Shown here piece by piece: positions 1-8,261 of a stretch of DNA of 64,000 nt (position 1 is its first letter; every line of letters begins with the position of its first letter). The notes beneath the pieces were generated by a model that worked only from the letters and a program-made list of their open reading frames with translations, had not been told where the DNA came from and made no database searches. The position numbers were made by a program, and so were the translations under genes. The stretch spans positions 688,837-752,836 of the forward strand of contig MIAG01000002.1 of assembly GCA_001829005.1 (NCBI GenBank), written 5' to 3'. The stretch is from Sphingobacteriia bacterium RIFOXYC2_FULL_35_18 (GTDB lineage Bacteria; Bacteroidota; Bacteroidia; Chitinophagales; Chitinophagaceae).

Positions 1-137
1 ATGGGGCATCTGCAAGAAAAGATTCACCTCACTATACAGACCAAATGGAAATGTATGTGAAGCAACAAACGAAAAAAATGACTTTAGATAAAGCAACGGT
101 ATATCAACAAGCGGTAAAAAAATACAATCCACTCTAG
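1..137 (+). CDS. C-terminal fragment, probable penicillin acylase family (S45) hydrolase
   Basis: The window opens inside a reading frame (codons from base 3) that gives 44 residues and ends in TAG at 135-137. The visible part contains SPHYTDQMEMY followed by KKMTLDKATVY. This resembles the very C terminus of penicillin-acylase-type Ntn hydrolases, where an S-HY-DQ segment precedes a short tail. Those enzymes are periplasmic amidases acting on acyl-homoserine lactones, beta-lactams or similar amides. The body of the gene lies outside the window, so neither the catalytic serine nor the signal peptide can be checked. The stop overlaps the stop of the converging metX gene at a shared CTAG. The family call is tentative. 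Confidence 0.45.
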   Translation, partial: GASARKDSPHYTDQMEMYVKQQTKKMTLDKATVYQQAVKKYNPL

Positions 138-1156
138 CCTTGATGCATAAAGGGTTTTAATAAATTGGTTATTTGTTGTGTTTCAATAATAAATCCATCA
201 TGCCCAAAGGTGGAATGAATTATTTCTAATACAGCATTGGGCATATAGGTTGCCATGAATTGTTGCTCGTCGATAGGACAAAGAATGTCTGAACTAATTC
301 CAATAATTAAAGTTGGTTGTTGTATGCTTTGTAAAACGGCAATTAAATTTCCTCCCCGTCCTCTTGCTAAGTGATGACTGTCCATAGCTTTTGTTAGCAA
401 CCAATAACTATATGCATTAAAGCGATTCACTAATTTTTGTCCTTGATAATTAATGTAAGATGAAGCTTTAAAGTCATCTATTTTCTCAGGGTCAGGATCT
501 GTTTGTTTTTCTTGAAAAGTAGCGTAATTGCGATACGTGAGCATGCCGATAGCACGAGCCGCCTTTAATCCCGCAGAACCTGCATCTGTAATATGGTGTC
601 GCCAAGTAGCATCTGCTTCAATGGCCAATCTTTGTGCGGTATGCACTGCAACGCCCCAAGCCGATTCAGATGGGGATGTAGCTATCAAAAACAATTGTTT
701 AATTACCGATGGCTCCATCACCGCCCATTCTAGGGCTTGATATCCTCCCATACTGCCACCCATTAACAATTGTATAGATTCAATACCCAAATGTTTTCTC
801 AACATCATATGAGCTGCCACCATATCGCGAATGGTAACCAAAGGAAAATGCGAGTAATAAGGTTGATGACTGGCTACATTACTGCTCAAAGGACCTGTTG
901 ACCCATAACAAGAACCAATTATATTTGCACAAACAATAAAATATTCATTGGGATTGATCAAAGATCCTGCTCCTACCAAGCCTTTCCACCAGTCTGCTGC
1001 ATCTGAATTAGCTGTTAATGCATGACAAATCCAAATTATATTGGAACCTTCTGCATTCATGCTACCATATGTATGGTAAGCTATTTCTAATCCATGTAAT
1101 GTTTCACCACATTCCAATAAAAAAGGTGCTTCGCAGGTATAATGCTGTATGGCCAT
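134..1156 (-). CDS. metX: Homoserine O-acyltransferase (MetX family)
   Basis: This alpha/beta-hydrolase-fold enzyme transfers an acyl group from acetyl-CoA (or succinyl-CoA) to the hydroxyl of homoserine, the first committed step of methionine synthesis, in the cytoplasm. The 340 residues are of normal length. The nucleophile elbow GGSMGG places Ser135; the other triad members appear as Asp290 (SSDILCP) and His319 (FGHDGF). Whether the donor is acetyl- or succinyl-CoA cannot be decided by eye. It starts at ATG 1156 and is divergent from the sulfhydrylase gene at 1232, a usual pairing because that enzyme consumes the product. Its 3' end converges on the partial gene at 1-137, the two stops sharing CTAG. 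Confidence 0.93.
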   Translation of the reverse strand: MAIQHYTCEAPFLLECGETLHGLEIAYHTYGSMNAEGSNIIWICHALTANSDAADWWKGLVGAGSLINPNEYFIVCANIIGSCYGSTGPLSSNVASHQPYYSHFPLVTIRDMVAAHMMLRKHLGIESIQLLMGGSMGGYQALEWAVMEPSVIKQLFLIATSPSESAWGVAVHTAQRLAIEADATWRHHITDAGSAGLKAARAIGMLTYRNYATFQEKQTDPDPEKIDDFKASSYINYQGQKLVNRFNAYSYWLLTKAMDSHHLARGRGGNLIAVLQSIQQPTLIIGISSDILCPIDEQQFMATYMPNAVLEIIHSTFGHDGFIIETQQITNLLKPFMHQG

Positions 1157-1195
1157 TGTTCAAAATTCTGATACAAAATAAAGACATGTGAAGCG

Positions 1196-1203
1196 TACCT
1201 TTG
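1196..1203 (+). promoter_or_regulatory. Bacteroidota -7 box TACCTTTG for the sulfhydrylase gene
   Basis: TACCTTTG matches the Bacteroidota sigma consensus TAnnTTTG exactly and lies 28 bases before ATG 1232. No convincing -33 TTG element is visible at the usual spacing. The 75-base gap to metX leaves no room for a SAM riboswitch. Confidence 0.6.
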
Positions 1204-1231
1204 TGAAAATTTTAAAAGCAGCAAGACGACC

Positions 1232-2392
1232 ATGAAAAAGCAAACTCAGGCTATCCGCATTCAAACAGAACGCACCCAAGAAATGGAACATTCCACGCCA
1301 CTTTTCTTAACCAGCAGTTTTTGTTTTGATAATGCAGAAGAAATGCGTGCTGCTTTTGCTGACGAATCAGACGATAATATATACTCGCGTTTCAGTAATC
1401 CAAGTGTACAAGAATTTACAGATAAATTAGTTGCATTAGAAGGAGCCGAAGCAGGCTATGCAACCGCCTCTGGAATGAGCGCAGTATTTGGCTCTTTCAT
1501 GGCATTGCTAAAACAAGGTGACCGGTTGTTGTCTTGTAATTCTATTTTTGGAAGTACCCACACCGTTATCGCAAAGTATTTACCCAAATATGGAATTGAA
1601 TATGGCTATATAGGGGCTAATGCAACTGAAGAAGAGTGGGAAGCAGCTATCACTCCCAATACTAAAATGATTTATCTGGAAACACCCACCAATCCAGGGT
1701 TAGAAGTATTGGATTTAGCAATGATTGGAAAACTGGCTAAAAAACATCAGATTATTTTAAATGTTGACAACTGTTTTGCTACACCTGTAAATCAACAACC
1801 TATTGCATTTGGAGCAGACCTAGTAGTTCACTCGGCAACAAAGTGGTTAGATGGACAAGGACGCGTTTTAGGTGGAGCAGTAGTTGGTCGAAAGGACTTA
1901 ATTAAAGAAATCTATTTATTCTGCCGAAGCACTGGACCTGCACTTTCTCCTTTTAATGCTTGGGTACTCAGTAAGAGTATTGAAACCTTAGATGTGAGAA
2001 TGGAGCGACATGCTTCCAATGCATTATTCATTGCACAATCACTAGAAAATCATCCGAGTATTGCAACTTTGAAATACCCTTTTTTAGCTTCACATCCTCA
2101 TTATTCAATTGCAACAAAACAAATGCAAAATGGTGGTGGTATTGTATGTTTTGAATTAAGGGGGGGGATTGAAGCTGGTAGAAAATTTTTAGACCGACTA
2201 CAGATGCTATCCCTCACTGCTAATTTAGGAGATACCAGAAGTATTGCATCCCATCCTGCTAGTACCACACATGCCAAACTATCTGAAGCAGAAAGACAGG
2301 CAGTGAATATTACACCAGGCCTTATTAGAATTAGTGTTGGTCTAGAAAACAAGGAAGATATTCTAGAGGATATTTTACAAGCCCTTAACTAA
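1232..2392 (+). CDS. metZ: O-acyl-homoserine sulfhydrylase / cystathionine gamma-synthase-type PLP enzyme
   Basis: A PLP enzyme of the Cys/Met metabolism family that replaces the acyl group of O-acetyl- or O-succinylhomoserine with sulfide to give homocysteine. The 386 residues carry YSRFSNP (51-57, phosphate binding from the neighbouring subunit), the aromatic/Asp cofactor contacts, and the Schiff-base lysine Lys204 in SATKWLDGQG, which is the MetZ-like form of the motif. It is divergent from metX and has its own -7 box. An unusual run of eight G (2160-2167) lies inside the coding region at residues 310-312 and could slip. MetZ is preferred over MetB/MetY from the DGQGR motif, but substrate choice is inferred. 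The last 8 bases overlap the converging DUF4199 gene. Confidence 0.85.
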   Translation: MKKQTQAIRIQTERTQEMEHSTPLFLTSSFCFDNAEEMRAAFADESDDNIYSRFSNPSVQEFTDKLVALEGAEAGYATASGMSAVFGSFMALLKQGDRLLSCNSIFGSTHTVIAKYLPKYGIEYGYIGANATEEEWEAAITPNTKMIYLETPTNPGLEVLDLAMIGKLAKKHQIILNVDNCFATPVNQQPIAFGADLVVHSATKWLDGQGRVLGGAVVGRKDLIKEIYLFCRSTGPALSPFNAWVLSKSIETLDVRMERHASNALFIAQSLENHPSIATLKYPFLASHPHYSIATKQMQNGGGIVCFELRGGIEAGRKFLDRLQMLSLTANLGDTRSIASHPASTTHAKLSEAERQAVNITPGLIRISVGLENKEDILEDILQALN

Positions 2393-2876
2393 TTTTATTT
2401 TTTGTTCTAATAAAAATCATGGCAATCGCAGTTGTTAGTAAACCCATTACAAAAGCTGCAATAGCTCCTTGTACAGCATAATTTGAATAATTAAAATTGG
2501 CTTCGGCTTCTGCAGTTGTTTTATAATAACCAATTTCAACGGATCGTTTAATTACATTGGGAAAATACTCAGGGGTAATTAGATAGGTTGTAATCCATTG
2601 TGTTATAGGACTCAATAATGCGATGATTACAGATAATATAATGCCAGATACCAAGCCTTGAACATAAGTTATATTGCCATCAAAATACACTTTCTTTTTT
2701 TCTTTTAGAGCCAATACCATCACCCAAATTGCTGGAATAGCAAAGAGATTGGTCAAGTAAAGTTGGTAATCGATATAAGTACTATGCAAACCACTTAGTT
2801 TTTCTAAAAGCATCCAGACCAATCCCATTATAGAGAAAAGTATGGCCCATTTAATTTCAATTTTAATAGTTGACAT
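2385..2876 (-). CDS. DUF4199 family membrane protein
   Basis: A 163-residue inner-membrane protein with about four hydrophobic helices (near residues 10-27, 40-57, 70-95 and 133-155) and a short loop with KTTAEAEANF before the last helix. This layout is that of DUF4199, a Bacteroidota family of unknown function. It lies 11 bases downstream of the TRIC-type channel gene and is probably cotranscribed with it. Its 3' end overlaps the end of the converging metZ-like gene by 8 bases. No enzymatic motif is visible. Confidence 0.75.
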   Translation of the reverse strand: MSTIKIEIKWAILFSIMGLVWMLLEKLSGLHSTYIDYQLYLTNLFAIPAIWVMVLALKEKKKVYFDGNITYVQGLVSGIILSVIIALLSPITQWITTYLITPEYFPNVIKRSVEIGYYKTTAEAEANFNYSNYAVQGAIAAFVMGLLTTAIAMIFIRTKNKIS

Positions 2877-2887
2877 AAAAAATAATT

Positions 2888-3517
2888 TTATTTATTTGAT
2901 AGGGATTGTATTGATTTTAAAACTGGTAAATGAATATGGAATTGAATTGCTAATATTCTAACAATCATCACTACAGCTGCTGCAATTAGTTCTGTCAAGA
3001 CTGTTGTTATTTCAAAATAATGACAAACGAAATATACTACTCCACCTGCTATACAGGCTAATGCATAGATATCTTTTTGCAAAAGTAGTGGCACTTCATT
3101 TAATAGAATATCTCTTATAACACCTCCTACAGATCCCGTTATTGCACCCATAACAATGCAAACCCAAATAGGAAAATTGGCGTCTAAACTTTTTGTAATT
3201 CCTACGATAGTAACCAGTCCTAATCCAATCGTATCAAATAAAAAAAGCGTATTCTTCCATCTAAATAATTTTTCTTTGAATAAAAGCGTAGCTAGTAAAG
3301 CAACCCCAGTTGTAATAAAATATCGGCTGTCCAACATCCAAAATGGGGTAACCCCTAGCAATAAATCTCTAATAGTTCCCCCTCCAATTGCTGTAGCTAA
3401 GCCTATAATATATGCCCCCAACCAATCAACTTGCTTCCCTGATGCCAACTTTATTCCACTAATTGCAAATGCAAAAGTTCCGACTAAATCAGGCAATATG
3501 GTAAAAAGATTATCCAA
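2888..3517 (-). CDS. Trimeric intracellular cation channel (TRIC/UPF0126) family protein
   Basis: A 209-residue polytopic membrane protein with two tandem copies of a roughly three-helix unit, as in bacterial UPF0126/TRIC proteins, which form trimeric potassium-permeable channels. The glycine-rich kink motifs are present in each half: GGGTIRDLLLG (46-56) and GGVIRDILLNEVP (130-142). The frame opens at a TTG (3515-3517) with an in-frame TAG two codons upstream and no ATG before the channel core, so TTG is almost certainly the real start. It leads a two-gene unit with the DUF4199 protein. The physiological ion and role are not established for this group. Confidence 0.85.
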   Translation of the reverse strand: MDNLFTILPDLVGTFAFAISGIKLASGKQVDWLGAYIIGLATAIGGGTIRDLLLGVTPFWMLDSRYFITTGVALLATLLFKEKLFRWKNTLFLFDTIGLGLVTIVGITKSLDANFPIWVCIVMGAITGSVGGVIRDILLNEVPLLLQKDIYALACIAGGVVYFVCHYFEITTVLTELIAAAVVMIVRILAIQFHIHLPVLKSIQSLSNK

Positions 3518-3630
3518 GTTCTATTCAGTTAGCTGTTAAGATACAAATTAACCCTAATAAGATTAGGAGAAACAAATACAGTTAGCAAAATTAATATCGC
3601 TTTTTAGTACATTTAATTAGAATTACTAAA

Positions 3631-5373
3631 ATGTTTGCCATGCGATACTTCCATATATTTTTCTTATCTATTCTCGCAATTTCATTTGTAACTGGGTGTC
3701 AAAACACGAAAGAGAAGCAACTTTCTTCAGTGGAGAATTCGGATGAAAAATGGTGGAAAGAAGCCATTGTTTATCAAATTTATCCGCGCAGTTTTAAAGA
3801 CAGCGATGGAGATGGTATTGGTGACTTAAAAGGAATTATTTCAAAATTAGACTACCTACAAAATCTAGGCATTACCGCTGTTTGGATTAATCCTTTCTAT
3901 AGTTCTCCTAACGATGATAATGGATATGATATTAGTGATTACAGAGCCATTATGAAAGAGTTTGGTTCAATGGAAGATTTTGATACACTTCTAAAAGGCT
4001 TGCATGATCGAAAAATAAAATTGGTAATGGACCTTGTTGTGAATCATAGCAGCGACGAACATGAATGGTTTAAACAAAGCAGGAGTTCAAGAACAAATAA
4101 ATATAGGAACTATTACCATTGGTGGGACGCAGAAAGAGGAAAACCCAATTATAGGTACAGTTTATTTGACGTCAATCATGATGCATGGAAATATGACTCA
4201 TTAACAAACTCATATTACCTACATTACTTTTCTAGAAAACAACCCGACCTAAATTGGGAAAACCCAACGCTAAGAAAAGAAGTTTATGATATCATGAAAT
4301 TCTGGGCCGATAAAGGTATTGACGGATTTAGGCTAGACGCATTTGGCTTTGCAGCTAAAGACACCAGCTTTCCTGCCTTCCCCAAAGGGTATGAAAAAAA
4401 CTTCATGGCTTACTATTCCATGGTACCAGCTATTCATGATTATTTAAAAGAAATGAATAAAGAAGTATTTAGTAAATACAACGTAATGAGTGTAGCAGAA
4501 GGTGCAGGCAATAGTTTTGAAGATGCACACAACCTTGTAGACGAATCTCGTAAAGAATTAAACATGGCTTATGCATTTGAGGGCGTTGATATTGCCAAAG
4601 CAGAAGGATATAGTATCCCTCATTTCAAAAAAGTATTTTCAAAATGGGATAGTGCATTTAACAATAAAGGGTGGATCTCTATTTTTTTAGCAAACCACGA
4701 TCAGGCTCGAATGGTCAGTAGATTTGGAAACGATTCTGCAGCGTATCGTGACCTATCTGCTAAAATGCTGAATACATTCATTTTAAGCATGCGAGGCACC
4801 CCTTATTTATACAACGGAGATGAGCTGGCCATGACCAATGCTGGTTTTAGCAAAATAACCGACTATAGAGACATGGCCACTTTAAATGAATACCAGAATC
4901 AATTAAATAAAAAAGGAAATATACCTGCATTCTTGAAGCGATTGCAATTCGAGTGCAGAGACAATGGTCGTACTCCATTTCAATGGGACAATTCAGTTAA
5001 TGCCGGATTTAGTACAGGAGCTCCTTGGATTCAGGTGAATAAAAATTATACAAGTATCAATGTTGCGGATCAAGAAAAGGATTCGAATAGTGTATTGAAT
5101 TATGTTAAGAAAATGATTCAAATACGCAAGTCAAATCAGGTATTGGTCTACGGAAAATACCATTTAATAGATAAAGACAATCCAACTGTGTATGCATATA
5201 CAAGAGAATGGAATGGACTCAAAATGTTGGTATTACTCAACTTTAGTAATCAAACTTCTAAAGTTAATACAGGATTAAATTTAGCCAAAGCCAAGCCGCT
5301 GATTCAAAATTACCCGAATCTAAATGGAGAGACTTTGCAACCATATGAAGCAGTTATTTATCAAATTCTATAA
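3631..5373 (+). CDS. GH13 alpha-glucosidase (oligo-1,6-glucosidase-like), lipoprotein
   Basis: An alpha-amylase-superfamily glucosidase of 580 residues. A lipoprotein signal ends in VTGC, with Cys23 as the lipidated residue, so the enzyme is probably anchored outside the cytoplasm. The (beta/alpha)8 motifs are all visible: IYPRSF (50-55), DLVVNHS (134-140), GFRLDAF with nucleophile Asp236, VAEG with acid/base Glu290, and NHDQAR with Asp357. The N-terminal WWKEAIVYQIYPRSF start and DGDGIGD loop are typical of oligo-1,6-glucosidase, sucrase and trehalose-synthase subfamilies. Exact specificity is open; exo-acting alpha-glucosidase is most likely. A second ATG at 3640 could also serve. It converges on the gpgS-like fusion gene with 7 bases between stops. 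Confidence 0.88.
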   Translation: MFAMRYFHIFFLSILAISFVTGCQNTKEKQLSSVENSDEKWWKEAIVYQIYPRSFKDSDGDGIGDLKGIISKLDYLQNLGITAVWINPFYSSPNDDNGYDISDYRAIMKEFGSMEDFDTLLKGLHDRKIKLVMDLVVNHSSDEHEWFKQSRSSRTNKYRNYYHWWDAERGKPNYRYSLFDVNHDAWKYDSLTNSYYLHYFSRKQPDLNWENPTLRKEVYDIMKFWADKGIDGFRLDAFGFAAKDTSFPAFPKGYEKNFMAYYSMVPAIHDYLKEMNKEVFSKYNVMSVAEGAGNSFEDAHNLVDESRKELNMAYAFEGVDIAKAEGYSIPHFKKVFSKWDSAFNNKGWISIFLANHDQARMVSRFGNDSAAYRDLSAKMLNTFILSMRGTPYLYNGDELAMTNAGFSKITDYRDMATLNEYQNQLNKKGNIPAFLKRLQFECRDNGRTPFQWDNSVNAGFSTGAPWIQVNKNYTSINVADQEKDSNSVLNYVKKMIQIRKSNQVLVYGKYHLIDKDNPTVYAYTREWNGLKMLVLLNFSNQTSKVNTGLNLAKAKPLIQNYPNLNGETLQPYEAVIYQIL

Positions 5374-5380
5374 TATCTAG

Positions 5381-6760
5381 TTATTTAGTTAAATTCAATA
5401 ATTCATTAAAACTACTTTCAGAAATAATAACATCGGCATGGTGATTCAATAATTCATCTTTTGAGCAAAATGCAATACCTAAGCCTGCTTCCTTAATCAT
5501 ACATAGATCATTCATACTATCACCTATTGCGATGGTATTTTCTTTTTGAATATTGTACTTTTCCAGTAAACTCAGTACTGCATTTGTTTTACAGAGCGAA
5601 TGTTTACATAAACTTTTTTTATTACTAAATAAGAAAGAAGGAATCTTAACCTCCCCTGTACAAATACTTTTTGAAAACTCTAATTCATTTGATAAAGAAA
5701 AATCCATCCCCAGTTTATTCTTTATATGATTGGTTATACAATCATAGCTGTCTGAAATTATGCCAACAATATAGCCTCTACTTTTCAGCTCTGCTACCAC
5801 TTCTTTTGTTCCTTCAATAATTGGAATCGAATCAACAACTTCTATTAATTCATTAAAAGTTTTGCCCTTTAATAACGTAGCAATTTGTTTTGTTAGGATA
5901 ATAACATCCGATTCGCTTGATCGAATATTCATTAATGCAGATTTAAAATCGAATTTTACTGCGCAAGTGTCTATGAATCTCCCTTGTAATAGTGTATTAT
6001 CCATATCGAATACAACCAATTTATCCAATGATTCTAATTGGCTATTTAAAGCTAATTCCATTTGGGAACGTATTTCATTTAAAACACCCAACTCTTCAAA
6101 ATTATAATTGGGGTTGTTAGAAGCTGCAGCTTTCATAATGATTGTTTGAGCAACTTCTTTACTCATCCTGCCTAATGCTTGCCATGGTTTACTCTTATTT
6201 TCAATATAGCCAATCTCAACTTCTTTCATTTTAACATTCATCAAATGCATGTCTATCAAAATACCAATATCAACCCCATAATCATCTCTAAAATCCAGTT
6301 TTTCAAACAAAGTTTTTCTTCCAGCTATCATACCACTTAATGGTTGACTAAACCTTAATAATTCAGGAAAGAAAATACTCAATAATGGTTTGGCAGCAAG
6401 TTCAGTGACTCTTCCTGCATTTCTACTAAAAGAAGACTTCACAAAGTCAACTTCGTCTTGTAAAATTGGATCAGTTAATAATTTAATAGTAAAGTGTGGA
6501 TAAGGATCAATATCTCCATCTAAAAAAACAACAATATCATTTTTAGCACAAAGCACTCCATCTTTCATTGAAGCCCCTTTACCAAGCTTTGTACTAGTGA
6601 CTACTTTAGCCTGATTTGAATGAGCAATGGCAACTGTTTTATCTTGAGACTTATCATCAACAACAATCACTTCAGTAACATATGGTTGTGCTTTAGCAAA
6701 TTGAATTACACTAGCAATGTTATCTTCTTCATTTAGAGTTGGAATAATCACAGAAATCAT
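5381..6760 (-). CDS. Fusion: glucosyl-3-phosphoglycerate synthase-like GT plus HAD phosphatase
   Basis: A 459-residue two-domain protein. Residues 1-215 are a GT-A glycosyltransferase: VIIPTLNEE at 4-12, VVDDKSQD at 33-40 and metal-binding DGD at 81-83, then GRVTE (116-120), PLSG (140-143) and YGVDIGILID (161-170). These later motifs are those I know from GpgS (GT81), which makes glucosyl-3-phosphoglycerate from NDP-glucose and 3-phosphoglycerate. Residues 247-459 are a SerB-like HAD phosphatase with FDMDNT (Asp252, Asp254), IISDS (334-338), Lys391 and IGDSMND (412-418). One protein could therefore make the phosphorylated intermediate and dephosphorylate it to glucosylglycerate, a compatible solute. 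Substrates are inferred. The start is ATG 6760, immediately after a structured leader. Confidence 0.75.
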   Translation of the reverse strand: MISVIIPTLNEEDNIASVIQFAKAQPYVTEVIVVDDKSQDKTVAIAHSNQAKVVTSTKLGKGASMKDGVLCAKNDIVVFLDGDIDPYPHFTIKLLTDPILQDEVDFVKSSFSRNAGRVTELAAKPLLSIFFPELLRFSQPLSGMIAGRKTLFEKLDFRDDYGVDIGILIDMHLMNVKMKEVEIGYIENKSKPWQALGRMSKEVAQTIIMKAAASNNPNYNFEELGVLNEIRSQMELALNSQLESLDKLVVFDMDNTLLQGRFIDTCAVKFDFKSALMNIRSSESDVIILTKQIATLLKGKTFNELIEVVDSIPIIEGTKEVVAELKSRGYIVGIISDSYDCITNHIKNKLGMDFSLSNELEFSKSICTGEVKIPSFLFSNKKSLCKHSLCKTNAVLSLLEKYNIQKENTIAIGDSMNDLCMIKEAGLGIAFCSKDELLNHHADVIISESSFNELLNLTK

Positions 6761-6765
6761 AAAGC

Positions 6766-6822
6766 AGCTATTTAGAATGACAAAATGAATGACTTAGCAA
6801 ACTAAGTGTCATTCAAATAGCT
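6766..6822 (-). promoter_or_regulatory. Structured leader with two mutually exclusive hairpins before the gpgS-like fusion
   Basis: In plus-strand coordinates, AGCTATTT-A-GAATGACA (6766-6782) pairs with TGTCATTCAAATAGCT (6807-6822), giving 16 pairs with one bulged A. A second copy of GAATGAC (6787-6793), followed by CTTAG-CAAA-CTAAG (6793-6806), can instead pair with the same GTCATTC at 6808-6814. The long form ends 5 bases before the start codon on the transcribed strand. No U-run follows, so it is not a classical terminator. An attenuator, a translational switch, or a DNA operator are all possible. Confidence 0.5.
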
Positions 6823-6877
6823 AATTTTATGCCAAAAGAATGTATTAAATAATAATAAATGAGTTAATAGCTGATAA

Positions 6878-7255
6878 TCAGTTAAACATTGCCATATATT
6901 TAGCTCTATTCTCCCATAATATCCATACCAAAATTCCAGCTAAAATAATTGCAAGTGGCAATCCACTAACAGCCACTGTTGCATGCAATAATAATATACC
7001 TACCATTATAGGAAATAGAATAATTGCACCAAATGCCCTAAACTTGGGTACCAATAATAAAACCCCACCAACTAACTCAACAACAGCTATTAAAGGCATT
7101 AACCAAACTACCTCCATGAAAGCAGCATTATCTTTAACTAGCTCAGTTGGCATATCTGGTGGTACAGGTATGTAGTTGAAAAATTTATTTAAGCCTCCAT
7201 TTATAAACATCAACGCGAATAACACAGTGGCAACTGTAAATATTTTCTGCTTCAT
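6878..7255 (-). CDS. DoxX family membrane protein
   Basis: A 125-residue protein with four predicted transmembrane helices (about 5-22, 50-68, 73-95, 100-117) in the arrangement of the DoxX/MauE superfamily, including the early FINGGLNKFF segment. DoxX-like proteins have been linked to quinone or thiol redox functions, but most small members are uncharacterised. It follows the SbtA-type permease by 43 bases in the same direction and is probably the last gene of that transcript. Nothing in its sequence ties it to carbon transport. Confidence 0.75.
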   Translation of the reverse strand: MKQKIFTVATVLFALMFINGGLNKFFNYIPVPPDMPTELVKDNAAFMEVVWLMPLIAVVELVGGVLLLVPKFRAFGAIILFPIMVGILLLHATVAVSGLPLAIILAGILVWILWENRAKYMAMFN

Positions 7256-7298
7256 AAAATTGTTTTATCTATAAATATAAAAAAGATAAACCAGTATA

Positions 7299-8261
7299 TC
7301 AAGTAGTTTGGGCAATGAAAAAATACAGAGGCATTCCAATGGTTATGTTTACGGGAAAGGTAATAGCAAGTGCCATTGGCAAGAATAAACCAGGGTTGGC
7401 TTTAGGAACAGATATCTTCATTGCTGCTGGAACAGCTATATAAGAGGCACTTGCAGCTAAAATAGCAAACATAAATCGATTGGTTATATCATCTGTAACA
7501 AATGCACTTGCCCATGCAAAAAAAGACCCATTTATTAATGGAATCAAAAATGCAAATAGAAAGGGGAATACCCCGAATGAGAAAAATGCTTTTAACTTTT
7601 TGCCACTTGTAATACCCATGTCTAAAAGGAAGATTGCCAAAAATCCCTTAAATAAATCATTGGTAAATGGTTTAATTCCTTCTGCTTGCTTGGCATTAGC
7701 TACAAATCCAATTAATAAACTACCCAATATAAGAAGAACACTCCCATTAGTAAATGAATGTTTTATTACAGTTCTTTTCTTGATATCACTAACTTCTTCT
7801 TTATCAAATAAACTAATCATCAATAATCCAACTATTATAGCAGGAGATTCCATTAAAGCCATAATAGCCACCATGTAGCCATGAACATTAAATTGCTGGG
7901 CTTCTAAGTAAGTAACAGCAGTTACAAAAGTAACAGCACTCACTGAACCATAGGCAGCAGCAATAGCCCCTGCATTATATATATTTAACCGCTTCTTAAG
8001 TATAAAGAAAGTGTACAAAGGAATGAATACAGAAATTCCTACACCAAAAAGCATTGACCAAGCAATTTCAGAGTTAAATGATTCATGTGAAAGTTCTTGG
8101 CCGCCCTTAAAACCAATTGCAAATAATAAGTAAAGTGAAATAAACTTTGAAGAATTAGGCGGTATTTCTAAATCGCTTTTTAAATAAACAGCCAAAATAC
8201 CTAAAACAAAAAACAATAAAGCGGGATTCGTTAAATTATCTAGTAATAAATTATAATTCAT
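7299..8261 (-). CDS. SbtA-type sodium-dependent bicarbonate permease (DUF897)
   Basis: A 320-residue polytopic inner-membrane protein with about ten hydrophobic helices in two similar halves. The first half carries LLFAIGFKGGQEL (46-58), the hallmark segment of the SbtA family, followed by a YGSVSAVTFVTA stretch (84-95). The second half has the equivalent LLDMGITSGKKL. Cyanobacterial SbtA imports bicarbonate with sodium; members in heterotrophs are presumed to do the same. The first 11 bases overlap the end of the carbonic-anhydrase-like gene, so the two are translationally coupled. A LysR-type regulator is divergent from this unit. Substrate is inferred from family and context. Confidence 0.83.
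   Translation of the reverse strand: MNYNLLLDNLTNPALLFFVLGILAVYLKSDLEIPPNSSKFISLYLLFAIGFKGGQELSHESFNSEIAWSMLFGVGISVFIPLYTFFILKKRLNIYNAGAIAAAYGSVSAVTFVTAVTYLEAQQFNVHGYMVAIMALMESPAIIVGLLMISLFDKEEVSDIKKRTVIKHSFTNGSVLLILGSLLIGFVANAKQAEGIKPFTNDLFKGFLAIFLLDMGITSGKKLKAFFSFGVFPFLFAFLIPLINGSFFAWASAFVTDDITNRFMFAILAASASYIAVPAAMKISVPKANPGLFLPMALAITFPVNITIGMPLYFFIAQTT

Noticed and set aside
528..740. 70-residue plus-strand frame within metX
   Set aside because: Antisense to a clear MetX protein with intact motifs; composition is that of a shadow frame.
1157..1231. SAM riboswitch before the sulfhydrylase gene
   Set aside because: The gap is 75 bases and already holds a promoter box; no room for a SAM aptamer and no conserved core seen.
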